Shown here in pieces: positions 53,619 to 63,655 of a stretch of DNA of 64,000 bases. The stretch spans positions 62,001 through 126,000 of the forward strand of contig NZ_AKIV01000074.1 in the NCBI RefSeq assembly GCF_000282655.1, in the 5' to 3' direction. Position 1 is the first letter of the stretch, and each line of letters opens with the position of its first letter. The DNA comes from Polaromonas sp. CF318 (GTDB lineage: Bacteria; Pseudomonadota; Gammaproteobacteria; Burkholderiales; Burkholderiaceae_C). The notes under the pieces are model-generated. The model was not told the origin of the DNA. It did no database searches and saw nothing but the letters and a program-made list of their open reading frames with translations. The position numbers and the translations under genes are program-made.

Positions 53619-54177
53619 GCGAAGGCTCTGCGGCGGGAAGGGCGCAGCGCCGGGCCCGCGCCAGATAGTGGGCCAGCGGCGGTGTGGCCTTGTTCGCGTC
53701 CTTCGCGAGGTCGTCCCAGAGGCGCAGTTTTACCGCGTCTTCAGCGCCGGGCTGGGCCATGAAACGGGCGGCCTCTTCAGCCGTAAAAATGCCGCCCTGC
53801 AGCAGCAGGCTGCGTTTGGAGTCCGCCGAAAGGCTGGAATGGTAGCCGCGCCGGGCCGCACACAGGTAGCGCTTGGCATCCACATGCAGTTTGATCGCGT
53901 CCAGCACCGCGTCGGGAAACAGGCCGCGCAAAAACGGCAGTGCGCGGTACTGGTGCACATCGTCCACGCCGCGCAGAGAGGGTGTCTCGCCCAGGTCGTG
54001 CAGCAAATGGCCCAGGTCGTGCAGCAGGGCGGCGGTGACCAGTGCGTCGCTCGCGCCTTCGGCCTCGCCCCATGCGGCGGTCTGCAGCGCGTGCTGCAGC
54101 TGCGTCACGGGCTCCCCGCTGTATTGTTCGCCGCCGCGCTCTTCGAAGAGTCGTTCGATGTCGTCAAAGCTCAGCAT
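53608..54177 (-). CDS. PhnZ-type HD-domain diiron oxygenase (phosphonate-operon HD protein)
   Basis: 189 residues. HD-domain ligands are H29, H53-D54, H75, H98 and D155. Tyr19 and Glu22 precede H29 with the same 3 and 7 residue spacing as Tyr24, Glu27 and His34 of PhnZ, and H57, K102, S120 and R152 match PhnZ substrate-pocket positions with a constant offset of 5-6. PhnZ cleaves the C-P bond of 2-amino-1-hydroxyethylphosphonate with O2, giving glycine and phosphate. Members of the phosphonate-degradation HDIG family usually sit beside phnW-type genes, as here. No Fe(II)/2-oxoglutarate partner (PhnY*) is visible in the window. The residue comparison is from memory. Confidence 0.87.
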   Translation of the reverse strand: MLSFDDIERLFEERGGEQYSGEPVTQLQHALQTAAWGEAEGASDALVTAALLHDLGHLLHDLGETPSLRGVDDVHQYRALPFLRGLFPDAVLDAIKLHVDAKRYLCAARRGYHSSLSADSKRSLLLQGGIFTAEEAARFMAQPGAEDAVKLRLWDDLAKDANKATPPLAHYLARARRCALPAAEPSLAA

Positions 54178-54193
54178 ATGAGTTCCTCAGAGG

Positions 54194-55654
54194 TCATGCA
54201 TTCCAGGGGAGGGAATAGGTCTTGAGGTTGGTAAAGCTCTTGATCGCTTCCTGCACACCTTCCTTATACCCCAGGCCCGAATCCTTGATGCCGCCAAAAG
54301 GCGTGAGCTCCAGGCGGTAGCCCGGCACCTCGCGCACATTGACCGTGCCGACGTGCAGCTCGCTCACAAAACGGTTGATGTAGTCCAGGCGGTTGGTGCA
54401 GACCGCGCTCGACAGGCCGTAGGCCGTGCCGTTGGAAATTTCAATGGCTTCGTCGATGTTTCTAAAACGTATGACCGGCGAAACCGGCCCGAAGGTTTCC
54501 TCGCGCACCACCGTCATCTGCGGCAACACATGGTCCAGCAGCGTGGGCGAATACAGCGCGCCGCGGCGCTGGTTGCCGGCCAGCAGTTTTGCGCCCTGCG
54601 CCACCGCCTCGTTGACGCGCGACTCGAACAGCATGGCGGCCTGCTCGTCGATCACCGTACCCATGTCGTTGGCCTTGTCGGCCGGGTCGCCGTATTTCCA
54701 GGCCAGGGTCTTGGCCCGCACCTGCTCCACGAACTCGCCGGCCACCGCTTCGTGCACCAGAAGCCGCTTGATGGCGGTGCAGCGCTGGCCCGAGTTTTTG
54801 TAGGAGCCCTGCACGGCCAGGGTGGAGGCTTCGTCGATGTCGGCATCCTCCATCACGATGATGGGGTCGTTGCCGCCCAGCTCCAGCACCACACGGCGGT
54901 AACCGGCTTTTGAAGCGATGTACTTGCCTATCGCCACACCGCCGGTAAAGGTCACCAGGTCGACCAGCGGGTTGGTGATCAGCTCGTCGGCGATCTCGCG
55001 CGGGTCGCCCGTCACCACGCTGAGCATCTCGGGCGGCAGACCCGCCTCGTACAGGATGTCGGCAAACAGCAGGGCCGAGAACGGCACCTTCTCGGACGGC
55101 TTGAGCACCATGCGGTTGTTGGTCGCGATGCTGGGCACCACCTTGTGCGCCACCTGGTTCATCGGGTGGTTGAAAGGCGTGATCGCGGTGATCACGCCCA
55201 GCAGCGGCGAGCGGTGCGTGTAGACCCGGCGCTTTTTACCGTGGGGCGTGAGGTCGCAGCTGAAGATCTGGCCGTCGTCCTTGAGCACCTCGGTCGCGCC
55301 GAACAGCAGCACGTCGCTGACGCGGCCGGCTTCATAAAGGGCGTCCTTCAGGCACAGGCCCGCTTCGGCGGTGATCAGGTTGGCGACCTCCGAAAGGCGC
55401 GACTGGATGATGGCGGCCGCGCGGTTCAGGATGGCGGCGCGTTCGTAGCGCGTGAGCTGGGGCTTGTAGGCATGGGCCCTGGCAAAGGTTTGCCGCACCT
55501 CCTCCAGCGTGGCCTTGGGCACGGTGCCCAGCTTTTTTTCGGTGTAGGGGTTGAACACCGCGATGGAGCGGTCGCCGCTTCGGCCCGAGCCGACCTTGCG
55601 GCCCGACAGGCGCATGGCATTGAGCTGGTGGTCGCGGATGTATTGGTCAATCAC
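54194..55654 (-). CDS. phnY: Phosphonoacetaldehyde dehydrogenase
   Basis: 486 residues, aldehyde dehydrogenase superfamily. The catalytic Cys is in NSGQRCTAIKR and the general base Glu in VVLELGGNDP; the NAD-binding loop is FTGGVAIGKYI. The N-terminus and the PhnAcAld-type TPHGKKRRVYTHRSPLLGVI segment fit phosphonoacetaldehyde dehydrogenases, which oxidise phosphonoacetaldehyde to phosphonoacetate with NAD+. Its neighbours, phosphonoacetate hydrolase (30 bases upstream) and phnW, complete the pathway. The name shares letters with the unrelated oxygenase PhnY*. Confidence 0.93.
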   Translation of the reverse strand: MIDQYIRDHQLNAMRLSGRKVGSGRSGDRSIAVFNPYTEKKLGTVPKATLEEVRQTFARAHAYKPQLTRYERAAILNRAAAIIQSRLSEVANLITAEAGLCLKDALYEAGRVSDVLLFGATEVLKDDGQIFSCDLTPHGKKRRVYTHRSPLLGVITAITPFNHPMNQVAHKVVPSIATNNRMVLKPSEKVPFSALLFADILYEAGLPPEMLSVVTGDPREIADELITNPLVDLVTFTGGVAIGKYIASKAGYRRVVLELGGNDPIIVMEDADIDEASTLAVQGSYKNSGQRCTAIKRLLVHEAVAGEFVEQVRAKTLAWKYGDPADKANDMGTVIDEQAAMLFESRVNEAVAQGAKLLAGNQRRGALYSPTLLDHVLPQMTVVREETFGPVSPVIRFRNIDEAIEISNGTAYGLSSAVCTNRLDYINRFVSELHVGTVNVREVPGYRLELTPFGGIKDSGLGYKEGVQEAIKSFTNLKTYSLPWNA

Positions 55655-55684
55655 ACTGCGGCTTTCATGGCGTGGGGCCTGGGC

Positions 55685-57698
<2,014 letters not shown>

Positions 57699-57723
57699 GC
57701 CCTGAATTGAAGCACAGAAATGT

Positions 57724-57760
57724 AGATTGTCAACAATCTGCAATAAACAATTGACAAGAT
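57724..57760. promoter_or_regulatory. Palindromic operator(s) for the GntR regulator
   Basis: agattgt-ca-acaatct (57724-57739) is a perfect 7-bp-arm inverted repeat of the FadR-type TTGT-N2-ACAA class. A second half-site run, caattgacaagat, follows 9 bases later. They lie between gntR and phnS, where control of both divergent arms would be expected. Confidence 0.7.
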
Positions 57761-57885
57761 AGAAGGGTCGGCGTTAAATAAAAAACGAGCTGGGTTGACG
57801 GGCCTGCACTCAGGTTGGTCATCGCAGTGTCACCGCCGACACGAACGAGTCAACAACATTGCAGGCTTTCCACAAAGGACTTTTT

Positions 57886-58935
57886 ATGCGACTGGCTTCC
57901 CACCTCAAATCCCTGTCAAAGGCGATCTGTCTTCTTGGCCTGCTGGCCGCCTCCACCGGCGCCTTCGCCCAGAAAACCCAGTTGCTGGTTTACACCGCGC
58001 TGGAAACCGACCAGATCAAGGCCTACCAGGAAGGCTTCAACAAGGTGTATCCCGACATCGAAATCAAATGGGTGCGCGACTCGACCGGTGTGATCACCGC
58101 CAAGCTGCTGGCGGAAAAATCCAATCCCCAGGCCGACACCATCATGGGTGTGGCCGCCTCCAGCCTGGCGCTGCTCGACAAGCAGGGCATGCTCGAGCCC
58201 TATGCGCCCATCAATCTTGACGGGATCATGAGTCAGTACCGTGACAAGAAGAAAGTCCCCGCCTGGTTCGGCATGGACGTGTGGGGCGCCACCGTGTGCT
58301 TCAACACCGTCGAGGCCAAGAAGAAGAACATCCCCACGCCCGAAACCTGGCAGGACCTGACCAAGCCCATCTACAAGGGCCAGATCGTCATGCCCAACCC
58401 CGCCTCCAGCGGCACCGGTTACTTCGACGTGACCGCCTGGCTCACGCTGTTCGGCGACAAGGACGGCAAGGGCGGGGGCTGGAAGTACATGGACGCGCTG
58501 CATGAAAACATCGCGCAGTACACCCACTCGGGCTCCAAGCCCTGCAACATGGCGGCCGCCGGCGAATTCCTGGCCGGCATCTCGTTCGAGTACCGCGGCA
58601 ACACCAACAAGGCCAAGGGCGCACCCATAGACCTGGTGTTCCCCAAGGAAGGCCTGGGCTGGGACCTGGAAGCCTTTGCCATCCACAAGGGCACGAAAAA
58701 ACTGGAGGCTGCCAAAAAGCTGGCCGACTGGGCGTCGAGCAAGGACGCCATGATGCTCTACGGCAAGAACTTCGCCATCACCGCGCAGCCCGGGCTGGCG
58801 CCGCCGCTGGCCAATGTACCCAAGGACTACGAGGCCCGCCTCGTCAAGATGGACTTCAACTGGGCCGCCGACAACCGCGAGCGCATCCTGAACGAGTGGA
58901 CCAAGCGCTATAACTCCAAAACTGAAAAAAAGTAG
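57886..58935 (+). CDS. phnS: 2-aminoethylphosphonate ABC transporter substrate-binding protein
   Basis: 349 residues from ATG 57886, with an aaagga site. The signal peptide (KAICLLGLLAASTGAFAQ) ends near residue 30. The mature part is an iron(III)/AEP-type periplasmic binding protein: QLLVYTALETDQIKAYQEGF, MPNPASSGTGYFDVTAWLT and WDLEAFAIHKGTKKLEAA. The same fold binds other anions, but the phosphonate genes on both sides support AEP as ligand. First gene of the rightward arm; a REP-like element separates it from the ATPase gene. Confidence 0.88.
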   Translation: MRLASHLKSLSKAICLLGLLAASTGAFAQKTQLLVYTALETDQIKAYQEGFNKVYPDIEIKWVRDSTGVITAKLLAEKSNPQADTIMGVAASSLALLDKQGMLEPYAPINLDGIMSQYRDKKKVPAWFGMDVWGATVCFNTVEAKKKNIPTPETWQDLTKPIYKGQIVMPNPASSGTGYFDVTAWLTLFGDKDGKGGGWKYMDALHENIAQYTHSGSKPCNMAAAGEFLAGISFEYRGNTNKAKGAPIDLVFPKEGLGWDLEAFAIHKGTKKLEAAKKLADWASSKDAMMLYGKNFAITAQPGLAPPLANVPKDYEARLVKMDFNWAADNRERILNEWTKRYNSKTEKK

Positions 58936-59018
58936 CCCCCCTGTCAGCGGCCTTTGGCCGCTGTCTCCCCCCAGGGGGGCAGCCGCTGTGGCCCGGCGAA
59001 GCCGGTTCCACGCGGCTG
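58936..59018. repeat. REP-like compound hairpin between phnS and phnT
   Basis: Outer arms cccccctg (58936-58943) and cagggggg (58972-58979) enclose an inner cagcggcc/ggccgctg stem with a ttt loop. A second stem, agccgc to gcggct with an inner cccggc-gaa-gccgg hairpin, follows directly. This two-hairpin GC-rich layout is that of REP/BIME-type elements and starts just after the phnS stop. It may stabilise the phnS message, giving more binding protein than ATPase. Confidence 0.7.
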
Positions 59019-59068
59019 CTTGCTTGATACCGCGCTGCCTGTCCAGGTAATCCACGTACGGCCCACGA

Positions 59069-60121
59069 ATGACCCAAGACACTTTTCTGAACCTGCGCCA
59101 TATCCGCAAGGAGTTCGGCGGTTTTACGGCCTTGCAAGACATCAACCTGGACATCCGCAAGGGCGAGTTTGTCTGTTTTCTCGGGCCTTCGGGTTGCGGC
59201 AAGACGACACTGCTGCGCATCATTGCCGGGTTGGAGGTGCAGACATCCGGTGAGGTGCACCAGGGCGGGCGCGACATTTCGCGGCTGCCGCCGGCGCTGC
59301 GCGATTACGGCATCGTGTTCCAGAGTTATGCGCTGTTTCCCAACCTCAGCGTGGCCGACAACGTGGCCTACGGCCTGGTCAACCGCAAGACGCCGAAGGC
59401 AGAGGCCGCCAAACGCGTGAGCGAACTCGTCAAGCTGGTGGGCCTGCCGGGCAGCGAAGCCAAGTACCCCAGCCAGCTCTCGGGCGGCCAGCAGCAGCGC
59501 ATTGCGCTGGCGCGGGCGCTGGCCACTTCGCCGGGCCTGCTGCTGCTGGACGAGCCGCTGTCGGCGCTGGACGCGCTGGAGCGCGTGCGCCTGCGCCAGG
59601 AAATACGCGCGCTGCAGCAAAAGCTGGGCGTGACCACCATCATGGTCACGCACGACCAGGAAGAAGCCCTGAGCGTGGCCGACCGCATCGTGGTGATGAA
59701 CCACGGCCTGATCGAGCAGGTCGGCACGCCCATGGAAATCTACCGCGAGCCGGCCTCGCCATTTGTCGCTGACTTTGTCGGCAAGGTCAATGTGATGCCG
59801 GTGCGCGTGAGCGGCGGCGAAATGAAATTCGGCGCGCTGTGCCTGCCCTGCGACGGCGCCGACCGCGAGGCCAAAATCTACCTGCGGCCCGAGGACGTGC
59901 TGGCCCGCCCGATTGCCGCCGGCGACGCCCATGTGTTTGATGCCACCATCGAGAAAATCGAGTTCCTGGGCTCCTTCTGCCATGTGCATGTGGCCTCGCC
60001 CGCGCTGGGCGGCCACAAGCTCACGGTGTATCTCTCGCTCAATTTCCTGTCGGAGCAGTCGCTGCAAGTGGGCTCCTCGCTGCCCCTGAAGCTGCTGCCC
60101 GAGCGCATCAAGGTGTTTTGA
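59069..60121 (+). CDS. phnT: 2-aminoethylphosphonate ABC transporter ATPase
   Basis: 350 residues. Nucleotide-binding domain: Walker A GPSGCGKTT, Q-loop, the LSGGQQQRIALARALA signature and Walker B LLLLDEPLSALD, then HDQEEALSVAD. A C-terminal TOBE-like domain (about 250-345) contains IYLRPEDVLARPIAAGD, as in AEP, spermidine/putrescine and iron importers. The start is ATG 59069. It is followed by the permease with a one-base TGATG overlap, so it is co-translated. Confidence 0.92.
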   Translation: MTQDTFLNLRHIRKEFGGFTALQDINLDIRKGEFVCFLGPSGCGKTTLLRIIAGLEVQTSGEVHQGGRDISRLPPALRDYGIVFQSYALFPNLSVADNVAYGLVNRKTPKAEAAKRVSELVKLVGLPGSEAKYPSQLSGGQQQRIALARALATSPGLLLLDEPLSALDALERVRLRQEIRALQQKLGVTTIMVTHDQEEALSVADRIVVMNHGLIEQVGTPMEIYREPASPFVADFVGKVNVMPVRVSGGEMKFGALCLPCDGADREAKIYLRPEDVLARPIAAGDAHVFDATIEKIEFLGSFCHVHVASPALGGHKLTVYLSLNFLSEQSLQVGSSLPLKLLPERIKVF

Positions 60122-61836
60122 TGCCGGTCTTCACGCCCCCCGCGCCGCCCATGGTCAGGCAGCGCGCGCACTGGATAGACCACCTCGCCTACGCGGCCCT
60201 GGCGCTGGCCGCCCTTATCCTGGTCGTGTTCCTCGCGGCGCCGCTGCTGGCCATCCTGCAGCAGGCGCTGCTGGGCAAGTCCGGCGACTTCATCTGGTTC
60301 GACAACTTCATCGAGTACGCCAAGACCCCGGCGCTGCTGGAAAGCCTGTGGAACAGCCTCTGGGTCTCCGCCGTGGTCACCCTGGTCGCCGTGCCGCTGG
60401 CTTTCGGTTTTGCCTACGCGCTGGCGCGCTCCTGCATGCAGTACAAGGCGCTGTTTCGCGGCATCACGCTGATCCCGTTGCTCGCGCCTTCGCTGCTGTC
60501 GGCGATTTCGCTGATTTACTGGTTCGGCAACCAGGGCGTGCTCAAGGCCTGGATGCAGGGCATAGGCATAGACCAGATCTACGGCGCCCCCGGCATCGTG
60601 GTGGCCGAATGCTTCGCGGTGTTCCCGCATGCGCTGATGATCCTGGTCACGGCGCTCACGCTGTCGGACGCGCGCCTGTACGAAGCCGCCGACGCCATGG
60701 GCACCAGCGCCAGGCGCAAGTTCTTCACCATCACCCTGCCCGGCGCCAAATACGGCCTGATCTCCGCCGCACTGGTCACCTTCACGCTGGTCATGACCGA
60801 CTTCGGCATCCCGAAAGTGATAGGCGGCAATTTCAACGTGCTGGCCACCGACGTCTTCAAGCTGGTCATAGGCCAGCAGGATTTCGCCAAGGGCGCGGTC
60901 GTCGCCATCCTGTTGCTGGCGCCCGCCGTGCTGACCTTCGCGGTCGACCACTACGTGAGCAAGCGCCAGACCGCGATGCTGACGGCGCGCGCCGTGCCCT
61001 ACCGGCCCACGCCCTCGCGCGGCTACGACTGGGTCATGACGCTGTACTGCTGCGCCATCGCCTTCCTGGTGCTGGCCATGCTGGGTATGGCGGTGTTCGC
61101 CTCCTTTGCCAGCTTCTGGCCCTACAACCTGACCCCCAGCCTGCGCCACTACACCATGGGCCTGGTCGACGCGGAAGTCGGCGTCGGCTTTGTCAACAGC
61201 CTGAAGATGGCGGCGGGCACGGCCGTCTTCGGCACCGCGCTGGTGTTCTGCAGCGCCTACCTGCTCGAAAAAACCAAGGGCATGGACGGCCTGCGCGGCT
61301 TCGTGCGCATGCTGGCCATGCTGCCCATGGCCGTGCCCGGCCTGGTGCTGGGCCTGGGCTACATCTTCTTTTTCAACGCGCCCGGCAACCCGCTGAACGG
61401 CCTGTACCACACGCTGACCCTGCTCACGCTGTGCACCATCGTGCACTTCTACACCACCGGCCACCTGACGGCGGTGACGGCCCTCAAGGCGCTGGACGGC
61501 GAATTCGAGGCCGTCAGCGCCTCGCTCAAGGTGCCCTTCTTCAAGACCTTCTGGCGCGTGACATTGCCCATCTGCACGCCGGCCCTGGTCGACATCGCGC
61601 GCTACTTCTTCATCAACGCGATGACGACGATCTCCGCCGTCGTGTTTCTCTACTCGCCCGAAACCAAGGTCGCCTCCATCGCCATCCTGAACCTCGACGA
61701 GGCCGGCGAGATCGGCGCCGCGGCGGCCATGGCCGTGCTGATCGGTGCTGCCTCGACGGTTGCCACCCTCCTGTTCATGGCGCTCGCGTGGTGGGTCAAC
61801 CGCCGCACCCAGGCCTGGCGAGGCGGCGCGCGCTGA
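60121..61836 (+). CDS. phnU: 2-aminoethylphosphonate ABC transporter fused permease
   Basis: 571 residues from ATG 60121. Two BPD_transp_1 permease halves are fused in one chain with about twelve membrane helices; each has an EAA-type cytoplasmic loop (EAADAMGTSARRKFFTITLP and EAVSASLKVPFFKTFWRVTLP). In other systems PhnU and PhnV are separate. The fused form is common in the PhnS2-T2-U2 subfamily, consistent with single-permease AEP importers. The last residues are basic (NRRTQAWRGGAR). Confidence 0.87.
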   Translation: MPVFTPPAPPMVRQRAHWIDHLAYAALALAALILVVFLAAPLLAILQQALLGKSGDFIWFDNFIEYAKTPALLESLWNSLWVSAVVTLVAVPLAFGFAYALARSCMQYKALFRGITLIPLLAPSLLSAISLIYWFGNQGVLKAWMQGIGIDQIYGAPGIVVAECFAVFPHALMILVTALTLSDARLYEAADAMGTSARRKFFTITLPGAKYGLISAALVTFTLVMTDFGIPKVIGGNFNVLATDVFKLVIGQQDFAKGAVVAILLLAPAVLTFAVDHYVSKRQTAMLTARAVPYRPTPSRGYDWVMTLYCCAIAFLVLAMLGMAVFASFASFWPYNLTPSLRHYTMGLVDAEVGVGFVNSLKMAAGTAVFGTALVFCSAYLLEKTKGMDGLRGFVRMLAMLPMAVPGLVLGLGYIFFFNAPGNPLNGLYHTLTLLTLCTIVHFYTTGHLTAVTALKALDGEFEAVSASLKVPFFKTFWRVTLPICTPALVDIARYFFINAMTTISAVVFLYSPETKVASIAILNLDEAGEIGAAAAMAVLIGAASTVATLLFMALAWWVNRRTQAWRGGAR

Positions 61837-61844
61837 GCACAGGC

Positions 61845-62357
61845 ATGCAGGATCATCGCCACCTTCGCATGCTCACGCGCTACGCGGCCTGGGCGAACGA
61901 CCGGCTCTTCATCGCGCTGGAGCAGCTGCATCCCGATGAAGTAACAGCCCCACGCGCAACCTCCTTCGGCAACATGATCCGTACGTTGAACCACGCTTAT
62001 GTGGTCGACCTGATCTGGCAGGCGCACCTGCAGGGCCGGCCGCACGGCTTTACCTCCCGCAACACCGACACCACGCCAACACTGGCGCAACTGCGCGAGC
62101 AGCAGCAGGCGCTCGACGACTGGTACATCCTTTATGCGGACGGCTTGACCGGTGGCACGCAAAGCGAGGTTGTGCACTTCAAGTTTGTCGACGGCGGCGA
62201 AGGCGCCATGACCCGCGGCGACATGCTGTTGCACGTCGTCAACCACAAGACCTTCCACAGGGGTTATGTGGCCGACATGATGTACCAGGTGCCGGCAAAG
62301 CCGCCCAGCATGGACTTGCCGGTTTTCCTGCGCGACGCGGCACCCGAGCTGAAGTAA
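61845..62357 (+). CDS. DinB-family protein in the phosphonate operon
   Basis: 170 residues from ATG 61845, eight bases after the permease stop. DinB/YfiT four-helix bundle: the histidine in [10 protein letters not shown] and the pair in [16 protein letters not shown] are the three metal ligands of the family. Members include bacillithiol or mycothiol transferases, metal-dependent hydrolases and many of unknown role. Placement between the importer and phnW makes a role in AEP handling possible, but the protein is usually not part of known phosphonate pathways. Confidence 0.85.
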   Translation: MQDHRHLRMLTRYAAWANDRLFIALEQLHPDEVTAPRATSFGNMIRTLNHAYVVDLIWQAHLQGRPHGFTSRNTDTTPTLAQLREQQQALDDWYILYADGLTGGTQSEVVHFKFVDGGEGAMTRGDMLLHVVNHKTFHRGYVADMMYQVPAKPPSMDLPVFLRDAAPELK

Positions 62358-62388
62358 ACCAGACCCCCAAAAAACAAAGAGGCAAGCC

Positions 62389-63507
62389 ATGGACAGAGAC
62401 AAAATCCTTTTAACTCCCGGGCCGTTAACCACCACCTTGCGGACCAAGCTCGCCATGCTCAAGGACTGGGGCTCCTGGGACAGCGACTTCAACGCCGTCA
62501 CCGCCAGCGTGCGCAAAAGCCTGCTGGCCATCATTCATGGGCAGGCGTCGCACGTCGTCGTGCCGCTGCAGGGCAGCGGCACCTTCAGCGTGGAGGCCGC
62601 GGTGGCCACCGTGGTGCCGCGCGACGGCCATGTGCTGGTGCTGGACAACGGCGCCTATTGCAAGCGCGCGGCCAAACTCACCACGCTGATGGGCCGGCGC
62701 TGCACCGTCATGCCCTTCGACGAGGCGGCGCAGGTCTCCCCCGTCGCGCTGGACGCCATGCTGGAAGCCGACACCAGCATCACCCACGTGATGCTGATCC
62801 ACTGCGAGACCGGCGCCGGTGTGCTCAATCCGCTCCAGGAAATCGCCGACGTCTGCAAGACCCACGGCAAGGGCCTGCTGGTGGATGCCATGAGTTCCTT
62901 CGCCGCGATAGAAATCGACGCGCGCAAGGTGCACTTCGACGCGCTGGTGGCCGCCAGCGGCAAATGCCTGGAGGGCGTGCCCGGCATGGGGTTTGTGTTT
63001 ATCCGCAAGGCGGTGCTGGAGGATTGCGCCGGCCGCAGCCAGTCGCTGGCCATGGACCTGCACGACCAGTACACCTACATGGAAAGAACCACGCAGTGGC
63101 GCTTCACGCCGCCCACCCATGTGGTGGTGGCGCTGGCCGAGGCGATTGCCCAGTTCGAGGAGGAAGGCGGCCAGCCCGCGCGCCTGGCGCGCTACGAGAG
63201 CAATTACCGAACGCTGGTCGCGGGCATGGCAAAACTCGGCTTCAAGCCCTTCCTGGACCCGGCCATCCAGGCGCCCATCATCGTGACCTTTCATGCACCG
63301 GCCGACAACCGCTACGACTTCAAGGCCTTTTATGCCGCCGCGCGCAATCGCGGCTTTGTCCTATACCCCGGCAAGCTGACCCAGGTGGAAACTTTCCGGG
63401 TCGGCTGCATAGGCGCCATAGGCCCCAACGAAATGGCGCAGGCGGTGCAGGCCGTGGCCGGCGCCCTGCAGGACATGGGCATCAGATCCGCGGCACCAGC
63501 CGCCTGA
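62389..63507 (+). CDS. phnW: 2-aminoethylphosphonate-pyruvate transaminase
   Basis: 372 residues, class V aminotransferase. It converts AEP and pyruvate into phosphonoacetaldehyde and alanine. The N-terminal [20 protein letters not shown], the [14 protein letters not shown] loop, [13 protein letters not shown] and the PLP lysine in [12 protein letters not shown] are diagnostic. Length is typical. Its product is the substrate of PhnY on the opposite arm, giving phosphonoacetate for PhnA. Last gene of the rightward arm. Confidence 0.95.
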   Translation: MDRDKILLTPGPLTTTLRTKLAMLKDWGSWDSDFNAVTASVRKSLLAIIHGQASHVVVPLQGSGTFSVEAAVATVVPRDGHVLVLDNGAYCKRAAKLTTLMGRRCTVMPFDEAAQVSPVALDAMLEADTSITHVMLIHCETGAGVLNPLQEIADVCKTHGKGLLVDAMSSFAAIEIDARKVHFDALVAASGKCLEGVPGMGFVFIRKAVLEDCAGRSQSLAMDLHDQYTYMERTTQWRFTPPTHVVVALAEAIAQFEEEGGQPARLARYESNYRTLVAGMAKLGFKPFLDPAIQAPIIVTFHAPADNRYDFKAFYAAARNRGFVLYPGKLTQVETFRVGCIGAIGPNEMAQAVQAVAGALQDMGIRSAAPAA

Positions 63508-63544
63508 GCAAGAGCCACGCGGGTAACAACGTTCTCTTCACCAG

Positions 63545-63621
63545 CAGGGGCCGCGGGACTGGCTTTGCCAGACCGCAGGCGCAGCGGCCCCCTCCGTCAT
63601 GAAAGGGGCAGGGAGAAGGGC
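63545..63621. repeat. REP-like element / terminator region after phnW
   Basis: aggggccgc ... gcggccccct enclose an inner ctggc-ttt-gccag hairpin, followed by a cccct/aggggc fold. This is the same GC-rich two-stem design as the element at 58936 and lies in the convergent gap after phnW. It may act as terminator or transcript stabiliser. Confidence 0.55.
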
Positions 63622-63655
63622 CGCAGGCCACACGAAGTGAGCGACCGTGGGGGCC

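Noticed and set aside
51021-53762. Long open frame (913 codons) on the plus strand across the FAD/GcvT and DMT genes
   Set aside because: Antisense to two genes with intact family motifs; composition (Gly/His/Arg/Gln-rich) is typical of a GC-rich shadow frame.
60348-61844. Upstream extension of the DinB frame through the permease gene
   Set aside because: The frame overlaps the permease completely and is Arg/Gly/Ala/His-rich; DinB similarity starts only at ATG 61845.
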